Source: Nautilus pompilius
Taxonomy: Eukaryota > Mollusca > Cephalopoda > Nautilida > Nautilidae
Assembly: GCA_018389105.1 (NCBI GenBank)
Contig: JACATO010000318.1
Span: 1,216,001 to 1,280,000 of the forward strand
Length of the DNA stretch: 64,000 nucleotides
Reading direction: 5' to 3'
The notes beneath the pieces were generated by a model. The model worked only from the letters and a program-made list of their open reading frames with translations, did not search any database and was not told where the DNA came from. The first letter of the stretch is position 1; each line of letters starts with the position of its first letter. This document shows positions 1-11,109 of this stretch, in pieces. The translations under genes were made by a program, and so were the position numbers.

Positions 1-1330
1 GCCTTCCAGAACGTACATCATGAAGGACGAAGCCAGAGCCCCAGGATTTAAGGCACAGAAGGACAGAGTGACGCTCATTATGTGTGGCAATGCTGCTGGC
101 TTCATGATGAAACCAGGCCTCATCTACAAGTCCGCTAATCCTAGGGCCCTCAAAAATAAGAATAGAAACCTGCTGCCTGTCCACTGGATGCACAACCCCA
201 AGGCCTGGATTACAAAAATCTTAACTTCGACTGGTTCCACCAATGCTTCATCCCTCAAGCCATGGAATACCTCCACAACTTATGCATGGAATTCAAGGTG
301 TTGCTCGTTATGGATAATGCTGGCGGCCACCCTTTGGATTTGTATTACGAGGGAGTTTAGGTCGAGTTCCTCCCTGCCAACACCACCTCCCTCATCCAGC
401 CTATGGATCAAGGCACTTTACACTCAGAACTCTCTCCAACACCTTGTGGACGCAATGGATTCGGACAAGAATTTCACATTAAAGGGGTATTGGCATAACT
501 TCACGATCGCAACGAGCCTGTCAGTCATCCAAGCTGTTCTTAAGGACATGAAAAAAGAAACCCTCAACACATGCTGGAAGAAGGTGCGGCCAGAGTGTGT
601 CCATGACTACAAAGGCTTCTCACCTGAAGAAATTCAGCACGAGGCTATCGACAAGGCGGTGAAACTGGTAAAGGTACTTGGTGGCGAAGGTTTTGATGAC
701 ATCACGCAAGATGAGGTCAAAAACCTCATCGATGCCCACTCTGAACCCCTGACGGACGAGGATTTGTTGGAGTTAACGAAGTCTGTCAGCGAAGAGGAGG
801 AGGAAACGACAGATCCAGAGCAAGAGGAGGGGGGCCTGACACTGGAACATCTGTTCGACCTTATGAGGACAGCAAAAGAGTTGCAAGGGAAGGCTGAAGC
901 ATGGGATCCCTATATGGTTCGGTCTCTCCAATTTAAAAATGCCACTGATGCTGCCATGCAGACATATAAAACCCTCCTCACCACCATGAAGAAACAGCGA
1001 CAGCAACTTTCCATCACAATGTTCCTCAAGCCTACCAAGAAAGCCTTGCATGAAGATACGACTCCTCCTGAAGCGCTTGAAGAAGAGGCGCGCCACCTAA
1101 GGAGCTTTAAATCCTCTGCTTTGCTGTGCAGTCATTATCTTCATCGTACTGCACAGCTTATTCATCATCATCATCTTCAATCAATATCATTCATTATTGG
1201 TGAGTGCCTGTACATTTTACTGTATTTTTTATTATATGTTATGTTATATTTTGACGTTTATAGGCACTTATAGGCATTTTTATGGACCACGTCCAATATT
1301 TGCAGTTTTTCACTCTTCGCGGGACAACTG
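1..1330 (+). mobile_element. Tigger/pogo DNA transposon, 3' part (cut by window edge)
   Basis: Seen: the translated strand carries Tigger (TIGD1-like) transposase blocks in order: KDRVTLIMCGNAAG and PVHWMHNPKAWIT, then the catalytic blocks VMDNAGGHP and NTTSLIQPMDQG, then a long acidic C-terminal part ending near 1,110. The catalytic blocks sit in a different frame from both flanks and are followed by an in-frame stop, so at least two frameshifts have killed it. The right end reads GGGACAACTG followed by TA, the expected pogo-type end with a TA target duplication. The left end is outside the window. It lies in THOC5 intron 5, antisense to that gene. Non-autonomous today. Confidence 0.85.
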
Positions 1331-1349
1331 TACAGAAAATACGACTCAC

Positions 1350-1425
1350 TGGTTTGGATATGCTTGCTGGAGCATCTCTGTAAAATTCTTCAACATCAAC
1401 AAGTTCAATTTCTTCATCTTTAGAT
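1350..1425 (-). CDS. THOC5: THOC5 coding exon 5
   Basis: Acceptor ctatttgtag at 1426-1435 and donor gtgagt just below 1350. The exon starts with one base that completes a Lys codon split after exon 4, then encodes [19 protein letters not shown] and six more residues. This matches the human segment around SKHEEIDLVSLEEFYKEAP (from memory). It ends in phase 0. The donor is only 19 bp from the end of a Tigger element. Confidence 0.9.
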
Positions 1426-4400
1426 CTACAAATAGTTGAGTAAACACATACATGACTAACAACAGTGTAGTTCTAATGCTTGGTAAAATATCTAAATATG
1501 GAATACATATATATTTCACTATTCATAAGTCTACTGTAATATCAGTGTATTTCAAAATATATGCAGTGTAAAATGACAATTTTCCAATGATCAGAAAGCT
1601 TTTTCATTTTTGTTTGCCTGAGAGAGAGAGAGAGAGAGAGAGAGAGGGTGAGAGATTTTTTCAATAAGACTTTCCTACAGATTTATTTTTTAACCGTTCT
1701 TTTCCTATTTTTGGTAGAATTTTCAATATTCAAAAATATTAAATGAAATTTTAAAACATGCAGCTTAGAAGGAAACCCCTAGAAAAGAAATTTACAAATG
1801 TTCATCAGACAATTTACAGCCTTATAGTAGTTTCTTCCACACACTAGATGGTTTATCAGCATCCTACGCTGCACGATGGGATCTTTGATTAGCTAGTAGA
1901 AAGTTTTTGCTAACAACATTTTTAACATTACATTCTTAATATTTGTAAATAGAAGGTTATTTTCACAACTAAAAATAATCACCACAATGAAAGAAGCGAG
2001 AAATATTTAGCAATTTTTTACTCTATCTTTAGTGCCTACTTCGGTTGTTCTCAATTTTTCTGAGTGTGACCCCATTAACGTTGTGACAAATTCTTGTGAC
2101 CCCAACTTTCAGAACCATCAGTGCAAGCTGCAGGTGCACTCTGTTAAAGTTTGGGGTCTGGGATAATGCCCCACCTGAATAGTTTGAAAACAATACAAAA
2201 CAAAATAAGGTGGAATACAATTCATGTGTTCTAGGCCATAGAATAACTGCATCTCAAGGTGTTGGATTATACCACAGAAAATAAAATGCACACACACACA
2301 CATCAACAGCAGTCAAAAGATTAAATGTCACATGAAAATAACCATGATGTGGACCAGCTTTGCAACCCTATCCACCCTTCTTGTGTTGCAACCTCTTGTT
2401 TGGAAACCACTGTCCTACTTGATTGTATGAACCCAACAAGTGATTTTAAAAATGTTGGTAGTTTGTTAAAATAAAATAGCTAACAACAAACTGAAAACTT
2501 CTAATAGTTACAAATTACTGATGCTTTTCTTACGAGTAATAAATTGAAATTAAATATACTCTCCTGTTTTACTGATTGTATATTCCAATCCTGCATAAAT
2601 AAAAACAATGTTCAAAACTATTTGCTGATAGTCTATCATTTTCTTTCTTTTTTTACTTCTGCAAATTATATTTTGCTAATTCTAACAAAATAAAGAAAAA
2701 ATTTTTAGTGTTAAAAATGTGACGTTATCAGTAATTTAGCTTCAGTTGGATTTAAAACAGGCAAATGTGATCGTAAGGTTAGCTAAAATGGCCAGAATTT
2801 TAAGGATAATAGTTAAAATATTGTAAAATCATCCAAACATATCTCTTGTAATTTTTAAAAATGTTAAAGACAAAGAAATAACATATACTAAACAAGGCTA
2901 TTCTTTTATTTAATCACATTACGGCACATTTAGTCATGTTAATGAAGTTATCGCCCTAACAGCAACATGAAACCCCCCCTCTCAAATTCTGCATTCATTC
3001 ATTCATTCTTTTTTTGGATGTGAGGTATTACAAAGAGTAAGACCAATACAATGGAACCTCAGTTCACAAATGCTTCTGAGTACGAACAAATCGGGTTACG
3101 ACCAAAAATTTCATCAAAATTTTGCCACTGTTCACAAACTCCATCTCGGGGTACGACCAGAGTCCCGGGGTCCCAAGCCACTGCTATCAGCTAAACAACG
3201 GTACGAGCGTGTCGCCCAGGGTAGTGAACCATTGACAAATGCACCATGGACCAATCAAAATGGACTATTCTTAGAGATGCCGAAATACTATTTTTTGTAA
3301 AAATTCAGTAATGTTTGCGCATAAATTGGTGCTAATGGAGTTTTTCAGATGTTTATCTTTAAGAAAGCAATGTCCTTTCTGCCTTTTATCATATAATTGA
3401 TAAGTTAGTTGCATAATTGAGTTTTAAGCTTTTTGGAAAGAACTTCTTTAAATTCTGCTAAATAGTTTATTTTTTGATAAGATGAAACAGAAAATTACAC
3501 TTATGAGTGTATGTGAATGAATTACACCAAAATAAAAGTTAGCCACAACTTAGGGACTGTTCTTTCCAGCAATTTCATTGGTCCATGGTGTAACATTCAT
3601 TTGCCAATAGAATATCGCCGTCGCCCGGCATTATGTCTTGCGTGAGTGGATCACTCTCACCTAGTCCTCAGTTCCAAGCAGACGTACGTGCAGCTGTTGT
3701 AACCAATGATGTGGTATTTTCGCATTATTTCTATAATTTACAGTAATAATAATAATTCCAGCATGGCCCCTAAGAAAATGAAGAGTGATAGTGGTGTTGA
3801 GAAGGTGGTGGTGAAGAAAATAACCATAGAAGTGAAGAAAGAAATTATTGAGAAGCATGAACGTGGTGTTTGTGTATCAGATCTCGCGTCCAAATACAAA
3901 AATGGCCAAGTCAACGATCTCAACAATTTTGAAAAATAAAGAGGCCATCAAAGCAGCTAATGTGGCAAAAGGAGTAAGTGTGCTAACTAAGCAAAGGTCT
4001 CAAGTGTTAGAGGAAGTTGAAAATCTTTTATTAGTGTGGATTAATGAAAAGCAGCTGGCCGGTGATAGCATGAGTGAGGCAATAATCTGTGGAAAAGCGA
4101 AACAGTTACACAGTGATTTGCTGCAGAAAACCCCCAGCATGAGTGCTGAAAGTGAAGATTTCAAAGCGAGTAGGGGGTGGTTTGAGAAATTCTGAAAGAG
4201 AAGTGGCATTCATAGTGTAATAAGGCATGGTGAGGCTGCAAGTTCGGACAAGCCAGCTGCGGACGCGTTTGCGAGTTTGGCAAATTCGTGGATGCCGAAG
4301 GTTATCTTCCGAATCAAGCTTTTAACTGTGATGAAACAGGTTTGTTTTGGAAGAAGATGCTGAAAAGGATGTACATCACCCAGGAGGAGAAGGTATTACT

Positions 4401-7400
4401 GGGGTACAAGCCAATGAAGGACAGGCTCACCCTTTTGTTGTGCGCGAATGCAAGTGGGGATTTCAAAGTGAAGCCGCTGCTCGTCTACCACTCTGAAAAC
4501 CTGCATATATTCAAAAAGAACAGTGTTATGAAGAGTAAACTACCTGTAATGTGGAGGGCGAACACGAAGGCTTGGGTGACAAGGCTCCTCTTCATGGAAT
4601 GGCTGCAAGAAGTGTTTGCACCAAGCGTGGAACAATACCTGCAGGAGAAGAATCTGCCCCTTAAGTGTCTACTGGTCATGGACAATGCCCCGGCACACCC
4701 AACAGGCTTGGAGGATGAGTTGGATGTCGATTCTGACTTTATCAAGATCAAGTTCCTGTCCCCCCAACACAACTCCTCTCCTGCAGCCCATGGACAAGCA
4801 AGTGATGGCAAATTTTAAGAAACTGTACACGAAAGCACTCTTTGCACAGTGCTTTCAGATTACGAACGACACCGATCTGACCCTGAGAGAATTTTGGAAA
4901 GATCACTTCAATATCCTCCACTGCATAAAAGTTCATTGATAAAGCCTGGAACGACGTCACTTACCGGACCTTGAAAGCAGCCTGGAAGAAACTGTGGCCA
5001 AATTGTCCCTGAAAGGGATTTTGAGGGCTTTGAGACTGAGGATGTAGCAGTAGTGGAGGATATCGTGTCCATGGGCAAGAGCATGGGCATGTATGTTGAC
5101 TTTTCGGACGTGGAGGAGCTGGTCGACGGTCATAGGGACGAACTTACGACTGACGAACTCATCGGCCTTCAGAGCATCAGAAGGCCTTGGTGGAGGAACA
5201 GTTGTCCGAGGAAGAGGGAAAAAGGGAGGAAGCTACCAGCAAAATGATAAGAAACATTTGCGCTAAGTAGGGTGAAGTGCAAGCCTTTGCCGAAAAGTTT
5301 CATTCAAACAAAACAGTGGCGAACAGAGCGCTAAGCATCATGAACGACAATGTGATGTCATATTTTAGGACAATTCTACAGCGCAGAAAGAAACAAATAT
5401 CGCTGAATAGATTTTTTATTAAAACGGGTTCCAAGGACAAACCAGAGGCCAAAAGAGCAAAATGAGAGAAAACCCCTGAAGGAGAGTTATCCAGTGTTAT
5501 TATGGAAGAGGGCTCATTTTCTAAACAGTAACTTCCTCTCATAATCTTCCTCTCTTCCATTCCTTCATGCCAGCAAGTCTCCCTAAGAAATATAAGTGAG
5601 CAATACACCATGTAAAAATTAAGCGTTCTCTCTCTCTTCTGTGCTGTTTTTTTCATATTTAGTATTATTTTCATATATTTAAGGCTTTTTTATATTTTGT
5701 TTCATATTTTTTACTATAAAAACCTGAAAAAAAAAAACATAAATTGCATAGGTTTCAGTGGGGTAGGGAATGGATTAATTCTATTTCAATACAACCTTAT
5801 GGAAAAAATTGACCCAACCTACGACCAAATCGGTTTAAGAACAAAATTCAGGAATGGATTAAGTTCATGAACCGAGGTTCCACTGTACATACTTTTACCC
5901 ATGTTGTGATGTGCTTATACTCTCCAAAATATGGGTAAATAAAAATAAAACAATAATTTATACTTACTTGAATTCAAGACATTTATTTATTTCCTTCTGC
6001 AGATGGAAAGCTTCATACAAAAGATTCTGCAGTTGAAGATGATATTTATCAATCTGTAGTTTGGCCTAAAACGAAAATGAACAACGAATTATTCTACTGC
6101 ATAATCTAAAAGCAAGCTCTAATATAACACTAAAACTACTCAAAAAATTCCAAAAGATTGCCATTATTATACCATATAAGAAAGTAGTAATCACACACAG
6201 CTATCTTAGCCAAACAGCAGGTCCATTACTAAGCAACAAAAAGTTCACTCCAAAAATAGAAGTTAATATTTTTTTCATTATGATTAAAAATGTATTATCA
6301 AAAATAATTCAGCCCCTAATACAGCTGTTCATACTTTGTTCAGACAAAATTTATAACTGTAGAACAATTTGATAACCATTTTTCTTCCCACTAGACATTA
6401 AATGAAATCCAACTGGAAATATTGTAGTTGTAATGGTATTATGCTGGCTCTAACTTGAATGTCCTTAGCATCACCATCTACAATTAAATACAATTCTAAA
6501 AATTCCACAGTTACTTGGCAGAAGTGGCATTCCAGTTTAAGGAAAATGTAGGAATGGACAATAAAATGAAATCAAGAACACTCTACCTCATTTGTGGCTT
6601 CACGCACTTTCTTGCAACGTATGTGAGCTAACCTGTTATGCTTCTTCAGCAGCACAAACTGCAAAGTTGCCTGAGCCTTTTTATCCTCAATAAGTGATGC
6701 CTAGTAGGACAAAAAAATTGGAAAATCTAAAGCAATCAGAAAATAATAGACTAACTTTTCATCAGAATAAGAAGTGTTAAGAAACAATTTAGGTGTAACA
6801 CTGTAACTTGCATTCTGATTTACGATTATAAACTATATTAGTAAAAAACAAGAAAAAATAAAAAACAAAATGCACTTAATAACTGATACTAAAATCAAAG
6901 ACAGTCTAAAATATAAGTTCTCTGAGCTCATATAACCTTGACCAAATACATGCTGTTGTATTGGCCTGATGCTGGGCCAATGCTGGGCCAATATAGTTTG
7001 TGAAAAGCTCACATTGTAACGGTAGGCCGGTATTGGCCCAGCAATGGCCCAATGACCTATGTAACAGGCCAACGGTACCAGTACAAAACGGTATATCGCC
7101 AGCATTGGCCCAATACAGGCACGTTTGTTGGGTTAATATATTTTACAAAATATTACTTTTTTTCCTTTAGAAATTGCTTTGGCTTCACCTTTTAAATTCT
7201 AATGCTTTATTTAGAATTAAATACAGTAGAAATTCATTTATCCAACTTAAATGAGACTGACTGTCAGTTAAGTCAAATGTTAAGGTGGCTCCCAATTATG
7301 AGCAGCCTTTGTCTGGAAACATGCTGTCTGTGCATTAAAGTTAAAGATACAATTAAAATACAGTAAAATTATTAAATCTCTCCAGAGAACACAATTTATC

Positions 7401-9690
7401 TCTGAAGGATACAGCCACCCTTTTTCTTTCTTGGCTGCTCATGGACTCCATGTTGGAAAAGCTCTGTAAACAGTTTAAATGTGCTCTAGACACTCCCTCT
7501 TTATAGCTGAAATGGAAATAGAATGGCATCTTTAATGGGTTAAATACACATTGCAGTATTCCAATGTGTGTACATGACTGACAAAGGTTAGTCAAATAAC
7601 CCAGTGTGTCAAAAGAATGCATGTCAGATAAGCGAGTTTCCACTGTACCTTGCTTAGAAACAATGCAGAACTTCACAAAAAAAAAAATTATAATCTTAAA
7701 AAAGAAAGTGAAAATCTGGAGACTAATGTTCAACTTAAGTAATAAATTCTATTTTTAATTATTTTTTTCCTGGTAAATGAGGCCCCTGTCTGGTATTTCA
7801 TTTTATTTTATTTTGATGCTGGCAAGATGAAAATTGGAGAATATCTTAATTTTCATACTCTGCAAAACTTGTGCAAGCACATGGATTATCTGTGGCTTAA
7901 ATTCATAACTAGAGGACCTACCAATTAGAAATTGACTGTAATCTGTCTTCCAATCCCTGTAAATCAGTTAAAGGCCAGTGTCATGGAAACTGTTCAATTA
8001 CACATCAAAAAGTTTCAAAGATTAATTTTCCTTCTCTCTAGTAAGTAGACAGATATTTATATATACAGATTTTTCATGGTTTGAGAATCTACAAACTTGC
8101 TACATAATGTGACCCATACCAAAAAATTATATAAACAAGTATCACTGCATGTCAGAAAAATTAATATTTTCTTTAAAAGACAGTTGATATTTCATATTTA
8201 CTCATGGTCTCATTATTATTGTAACATGGTTGCATCTCAGGAAAACTCACACAATCTTTCCCTTTGTTTTTCTTTAGCTGCTTTATCTCTTGGATGGCTT
8301 TCAAAATGTTACCACAAGCCTCTTTATACAAAACTAGATCTGCATGTGTGTCCCTCCTCTCCACTTCTTCCTCTTCTGCATAAAACAGTAAAACCTTTTC
8401 CTGAAGAAAATTTAAAAAAAAAAACAACACAAAACTATTAAATAATTCACAAAGAAAAAAAAATCATCATCATTATTAAATATATAAAAACATATAATTC
8501 CTTTATATTGTATGTAAAGCTATTAATTTAAATCCTTATGAAAAATAAGAGAATGTTACATTCTGAGTTATTAGAGATGGAAGCTGCCAAGTTTGACATA
8601 CTAAAAAAATAAAAGAAAAATTTGATTCAACAACTTAAAAAAAATTGATTGATTTGAAAATATGCATTTTAGTAAGAAAGATGTATGCATGGTTTTCTTT
8701 TGTTATAGAATGGCTAATATCCTGAAATGTTTGCCTAAAAACATCATGCATTTATGGGAATTCTGTATAAGCATAGATAAACTGAAGCAGCTAAAGTAAA
8801 ACTACCAAATAAAATTTTTTGAAATCATTCCTTATGGCTGAAATTATCAAACAAATAATTCTAAAGTAAACTTTTAAAAATCAGCATCATTTACACATAA
8901 CACATTAGTCTGTGCATGCATTGCAGAAGGTAAAGTTAGCAATAGTCGCTTACCAAATGAATTGTAAATAGAAACCAGTATTTTCCTATTTTTTTTTTTT
9001 TTTGTATTTTTATGATACAATTTAGCATCCTTCACCTTCAAAACTTGCATGCTGCCCCCGTCTCTTTGCAAAACACCATTCGGTACCTTGGTATCTTTTG
9101 TAATTTGTAAACTTAATGAATAACAGAAATTCAGTTTGAGATGGGGGTGGGGTAGGATGGATAGCGAGAGAGAGAGAAAGGGGGTGGATAGCGAGAGAGA
9201 GAGAGAGGGTGGATAGCGAGAGAGAGAGAGAGAGAGAGGGTGGATAGCGAGACAGAGAGGATAGCGAGAGAGAGAGAGGGTGGATAGCGAGAGAGAGTGG
9301 ATAGCGAGAGAGAGAGAGGGTGGATAGCGAGAGAGAGAGAGAGAGAGGGTGGATAGCGAGACAGAGAGAGGGTGGATAGCGAGACAGAGAGAGGGTGGAT
9401 AGCGAGAGAGAGTGAGAGGGTGGATAGCGAGAGAGAGAGAGAGAGAGAGGGTGGATAGCGAGACAGAGAGAGAGAGGGTGGATAGCGAGACAGAGAGAGG
9501 GGATAGCGAGAGAGAGAGAGAGAGGGTGGATAGAGAGAGGGTGGATAGAGAGAGAGAGTGGATAGAGAGAGAGAGAGAGAGAGTGAGAGGGTGGATAGAG
9601 AGAGAGAGAGTGGATAGCGAGAGAGAGAGAGAGTGGATAGCGAGAGGAGAGAGAGAGGGTGGATAGCGAGACAGAGAGAGGGTGGATAGC

Positions 9691-9722
<32 letters not shown>

Positions 9723-9855
9723 TGGATAGAGAGAGAGAGAGAGAGGGTGGATAGCGAGAAAGAGAGTGGATAGAGAGAGAGAGAGAGAGTGGATAGCGAG
9801 AGAGAGAGAGAGAGAGAGGAGAGAGTGGATAGAGAGAGAGAGAGGGGTGGATAGC

Positions 9856-9889
<34 letters not shown>

Positions 9890-10222
9890 GAGAGAGAGAG
9901 AGTGGATAGCGAGAGGAGAGAGAGAGAGAGAGAGAGGGGGTGGATAGCGAGAGAGTGGATAGCGAGAGAGAGAGAGAGAGAGTGGATAGCGAGAGAGTGG
10001 ATAGAGAGAGAGAGAGGGTGGATAGCGAGAGAGAGAGAGAGAGAGTGGATAGCGAGAGAGTGGATAGAGAGAGAGAGGAGAGAGGGTGGATAGCGAGACA
10101 GAGAGAGAGTGGATAGAGAGAGAGAGAGAGTGGATAGAGAGAGGAGAGAGAGTGGATAGTGAGAGAGAGAGAGAGAGGAGAGAGAGGGTGGATAGAGAGA
10201 GAGAGAGAGAGAGGTGGATAGC

Positions 10223-10256
<34 letters not shown>

Positions 10257-10352
10257 AGAGAGGAGAGTGGATAGCGAGAGAGAGTGGATAGCGAGAGAGT
10301 GGATAGCGAGACAGAGAGAGAGAGAGTGGATAGCGAGAGAGTGGATAGAGAG

Positions 10353-10404
<52 letters not shown>

Positions 10405-10939
10405 TGGATAGCGAGAGGAGAGAGAGAGAGTGGATAGCGAGAGAGTGGATAGCGAGAGAGTGGATAGCGAGAGAGAGAGAGAGAGAGGAGTGGATAGCGA
10501 GACAGAGAGAGAGTGGATAGCGAGACAGAGAGAGGGGGTGGATAGCGAGAGAGAGAGAGAGAGAGATGGCGTAAACTCAACAATATAGGGCAACATCCTT
10601 AATTTCAGACTGTACTTATAGGACGATTATGGTAGATTATAATAATCAATATTCAACGTCTCAACGAAATTTTTTTTCCATCAGACGCCTGCATTGCATG
10701 GGCACCAGGACACGAGCCTCACACCGCCCCCCCCCTTTATTTCACAGCGAATTCTCCCAGGAACTCACCTGGATGTCGGCTTCAGTTTTTATTTTCTTGG
10801 AATCGCCAGAATTTTCAATTAATCTAGATTTCTTCAGTTCACCGATTGATTTCTTGGAGTCCGAGCTGTCGTGGATATCCGTTTTTATCGTTCGCTTTCT
10901 TTTCTTCTCTTTATCAAAATCCCTGTTGCCACTGGACAT
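1350..10939 (-). CDS. THOC5: THOC5, THO complex subunit 5 (first five coding exons; 3' part outside window)
   Basis: THOC5 is a nuclear subunit of the THO/TREX complex that couples transcription to mRNA export. Five exons on the minus strand, all with GT/AG borders and matching phases: 10939-10769 (57 aa, phase 0), 8400-8251 (50 aa, phase 0), 6700-6587 (38 aa, phase 0), 6065-5968 (phase 2) and 1425-1350 (phase 0), about 203 residues. They reproduce the animal THOC5 N-terminus: a Lys/Arg-rich start, the [17 protein letters not shown] helix, [13 protein letters not shown], the highly conserved [11 protein letters not shown] helix followed by [13 protein letters not shown], and the [16 protein letters not shown] block. 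The start [10 protein letters not shown] was chosen because it follows a GC-richer promoter with an ETS-like site and begins a basic N-terminus like that of known THOC5. Introns are swollen by two Tiggers, two MITEs and a minisatellite. The rest of the gene lies beyond coordinate 1. Confidence 0.9.
1431..3048. other. THOC5 intron 4, distal part: no gene seen
   Basis: AT-rich sequence without a supported exon on either strand. It holds a short perfect GA run at about 1,621-1,648 and several A/T runs. Around 2,040-2,410 the base composition is more balanced and could be an old dispersed repeat, but no ends are visible. Confidence 0.5.
3049..5885 (+). mobile_element. Tigger/pogo DNA transposon, end to end
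   Basis: Both ends are visible: left CAATGGAACCTCAGTTCA and right, read on the other strand, CAGTGGAACCTCGGTTCA, each flanked by TA. This is the terminal inverted repeat and TA duplication expected of pogo/Tigger elements. The two ends differ at a few positions, one of them in the terminal CAG triplet on the left. Length 2,837 bp, a little longer than human Tigger1. It sits in THOC5 intron 4, antisense to the gene, 82 bp beyond the exon 4 donor. Confidence 0.92.
3763..5465 (+). pseudogene. Tigger transposase (TIGD1-like), frameshifted
   Basis: Starts [11 protein letters not shown], typical of the Tigger1 lineage. Then come a helix-turn-helix DNA-binding region (VSDLASKYK, then [13 protein letters not shown] in another frame), a CENP-B type second helix region (GWFEKF near 4,180), and the DDE core: [11 protein letters not shown] (first Asp, about 4,330), MDNAPAHP (second Asp, about 4,680) and a third block coding PMDKQ in a shifted frame near 4,790. 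The C-terminus ends KPEAKRAK with a stop at 5,465. At least five frame changes or stops separate these blocks, near 3,905, 4,193, 4,250-4,290, 4,780 and 4,935 among others, so no active enzyme is made. The core residues are still readable, which implies moderate age. Confidence 0.88.
5968..6065 (-). CDS. THOC5: THOC5 coding exon 4
   Basis: Acceptor cgttttag above 6065, donor gtaagt below 5968. Encodes [19 protein letters not shown] followed by [13 protein letters not shown] and two bases of a Lys codon (phase 2). This is the most conserved helix of THOC5 and the strongest single piece of evidence for the gene. Confidence 0.93.
6587..6700 (-). CDS. THOC5: THOC5 coding exon 3
   Basis: Acceptor cctactag, donor gtagag, both ends phase 0, 38 codons. 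Encodes [14 protein letters not shown] followed by [17 protein letters not shown]. It matches the THOC5 stretch whose core in mammals is LKKLNRLAHIRLKK. Confidence 0.92.
6938..7136. mobile_element. Short MITE with about 38-bp inverted ends
   Basis: The left edge (TTGACCAAATACATGC, then TGTATTGGCC) and the reverse complement of the right edge (TTAACCCAACAAACGTGC, then TGTATTGGGCC) match over most of about 38 bp. The interior is full of repeated GGCCAATG/GGCCCAGC boxes, giving a foldable palindrome. About 0.2 kb, no coding capacity. The superfamily is not clear; the target duplication is not obvious. It lies in THOC5 intron 2. Confidence 0.6.
7224..7645. mobile_element. Tigger-related MITE
   Basis: Starts CAGTAGAAATTCATTTATCC and ends, read on the opposite strand, CAGTGGAAACTCGCTTATCT; both ends are flanked by TA. 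These are pogo/Tigger-like inverted ends on a 422-bp body with no transposase, so it is a non-autonomous deletion derivative. It lies in THOC5 intron 2. Confidence 0.75.
7650..8250. other. THOC5 intron 2, remaining part: nothing seen
   Basis: AT-rich non-coding sequence between the MITE and THOC5 exon 2. No supported exon, RNA gene or repeat boundary. Confidence 0.5.
8251..8400 (-). CDS. THOC5: THOC5 coding exon 2
   Basis: Acceptor attttcttcag, donor gtgagt, both phase 0, 50 codons. Encodes an acidic stretch ([18 protein letters not shown]), then [25 protein letters not shown] and a final Asp-Cys. This parallels the mammalian THOC5 acidic region and the helix LYKYTCQELQRLMAEI. Confidence 0.9.
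9153..10565. repeat. GA-rich minisatellite in THOC5 intron 1
   Basis: About 1.4 kb of irregular GTGGATAGCGAGAGAGAG units with GA tracts of varying length and interspersed GACAGAGAG variants. The opposite strand reads as a 500-plus-residue open frame of Leu/Ser with RYPLS motifs in two frames; this is a repeat artefact, not a gene. It lies wholly inside THOC5 intron 1, 204 bp downstream of the exon 1 donor. Confidence 0.95.
10769..10939 (-). CDS. THOC5: THOC5 coding exon 1 (start codon)
   Basis: ATG at 10939-10937, then 57 codons to donor gtgagt (phase 0). Encodes [16 protein letters not shown], then a Ser/Asp/Lys-rich segment ending KIKTEADIQ. Basic and charged, like a nuclear localisation region at the N-terminus of THOC5 proteins. 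An upstream in-frame ATG at 10984 would add 15 residues, but the inner start gives the MSS-type start seen in family members. Confidence 0.85.
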
Positions 10940-10961
10940 TTTTTCCGCAGAGACGCGCTTT

Positions 10962-10970
10962 ACCGGAAAT
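10962..10970 (+). promoter_or_regulatory. ETS-like site in the THOC5 promoter
   Basis: ACCGGAAAT lies about 25 bp upstream of the THOC5 start codon. GGAA-core ETS sites close to the start are typical of housekeeping promoters without a TATA box, and no TATA box is seen here. No divergent coding exon is visible on the other side. Confidence 0.4.
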
Positions 10971-11109
10971 GGGCATAAAACCACTCGTCATCAACTGCAG
11001 ACGTCTTAGTAGAGCTCCGTCCACACGGTGCCTTACAAGAACAACTGCATTTCTTTTTAAAATCTCTCGTTTTAATCCTCTTTCAAACCCATGCAAATTC
11101 AAATGAACT

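Noticed and set aside
8874-10596. Reverse-strand open frames of 569 and 524 aa
   Set aside because: They are translations of the GA minisatellite (Leu/Ser repeats) joined to THOC5 intron sequence; no domain, and two frames are open at once.
10629-11106. Plus-strand frames opposite THOC5 exon 1
   Set aside because: Shadows of the THOC5 coding exon; no splice or family support.
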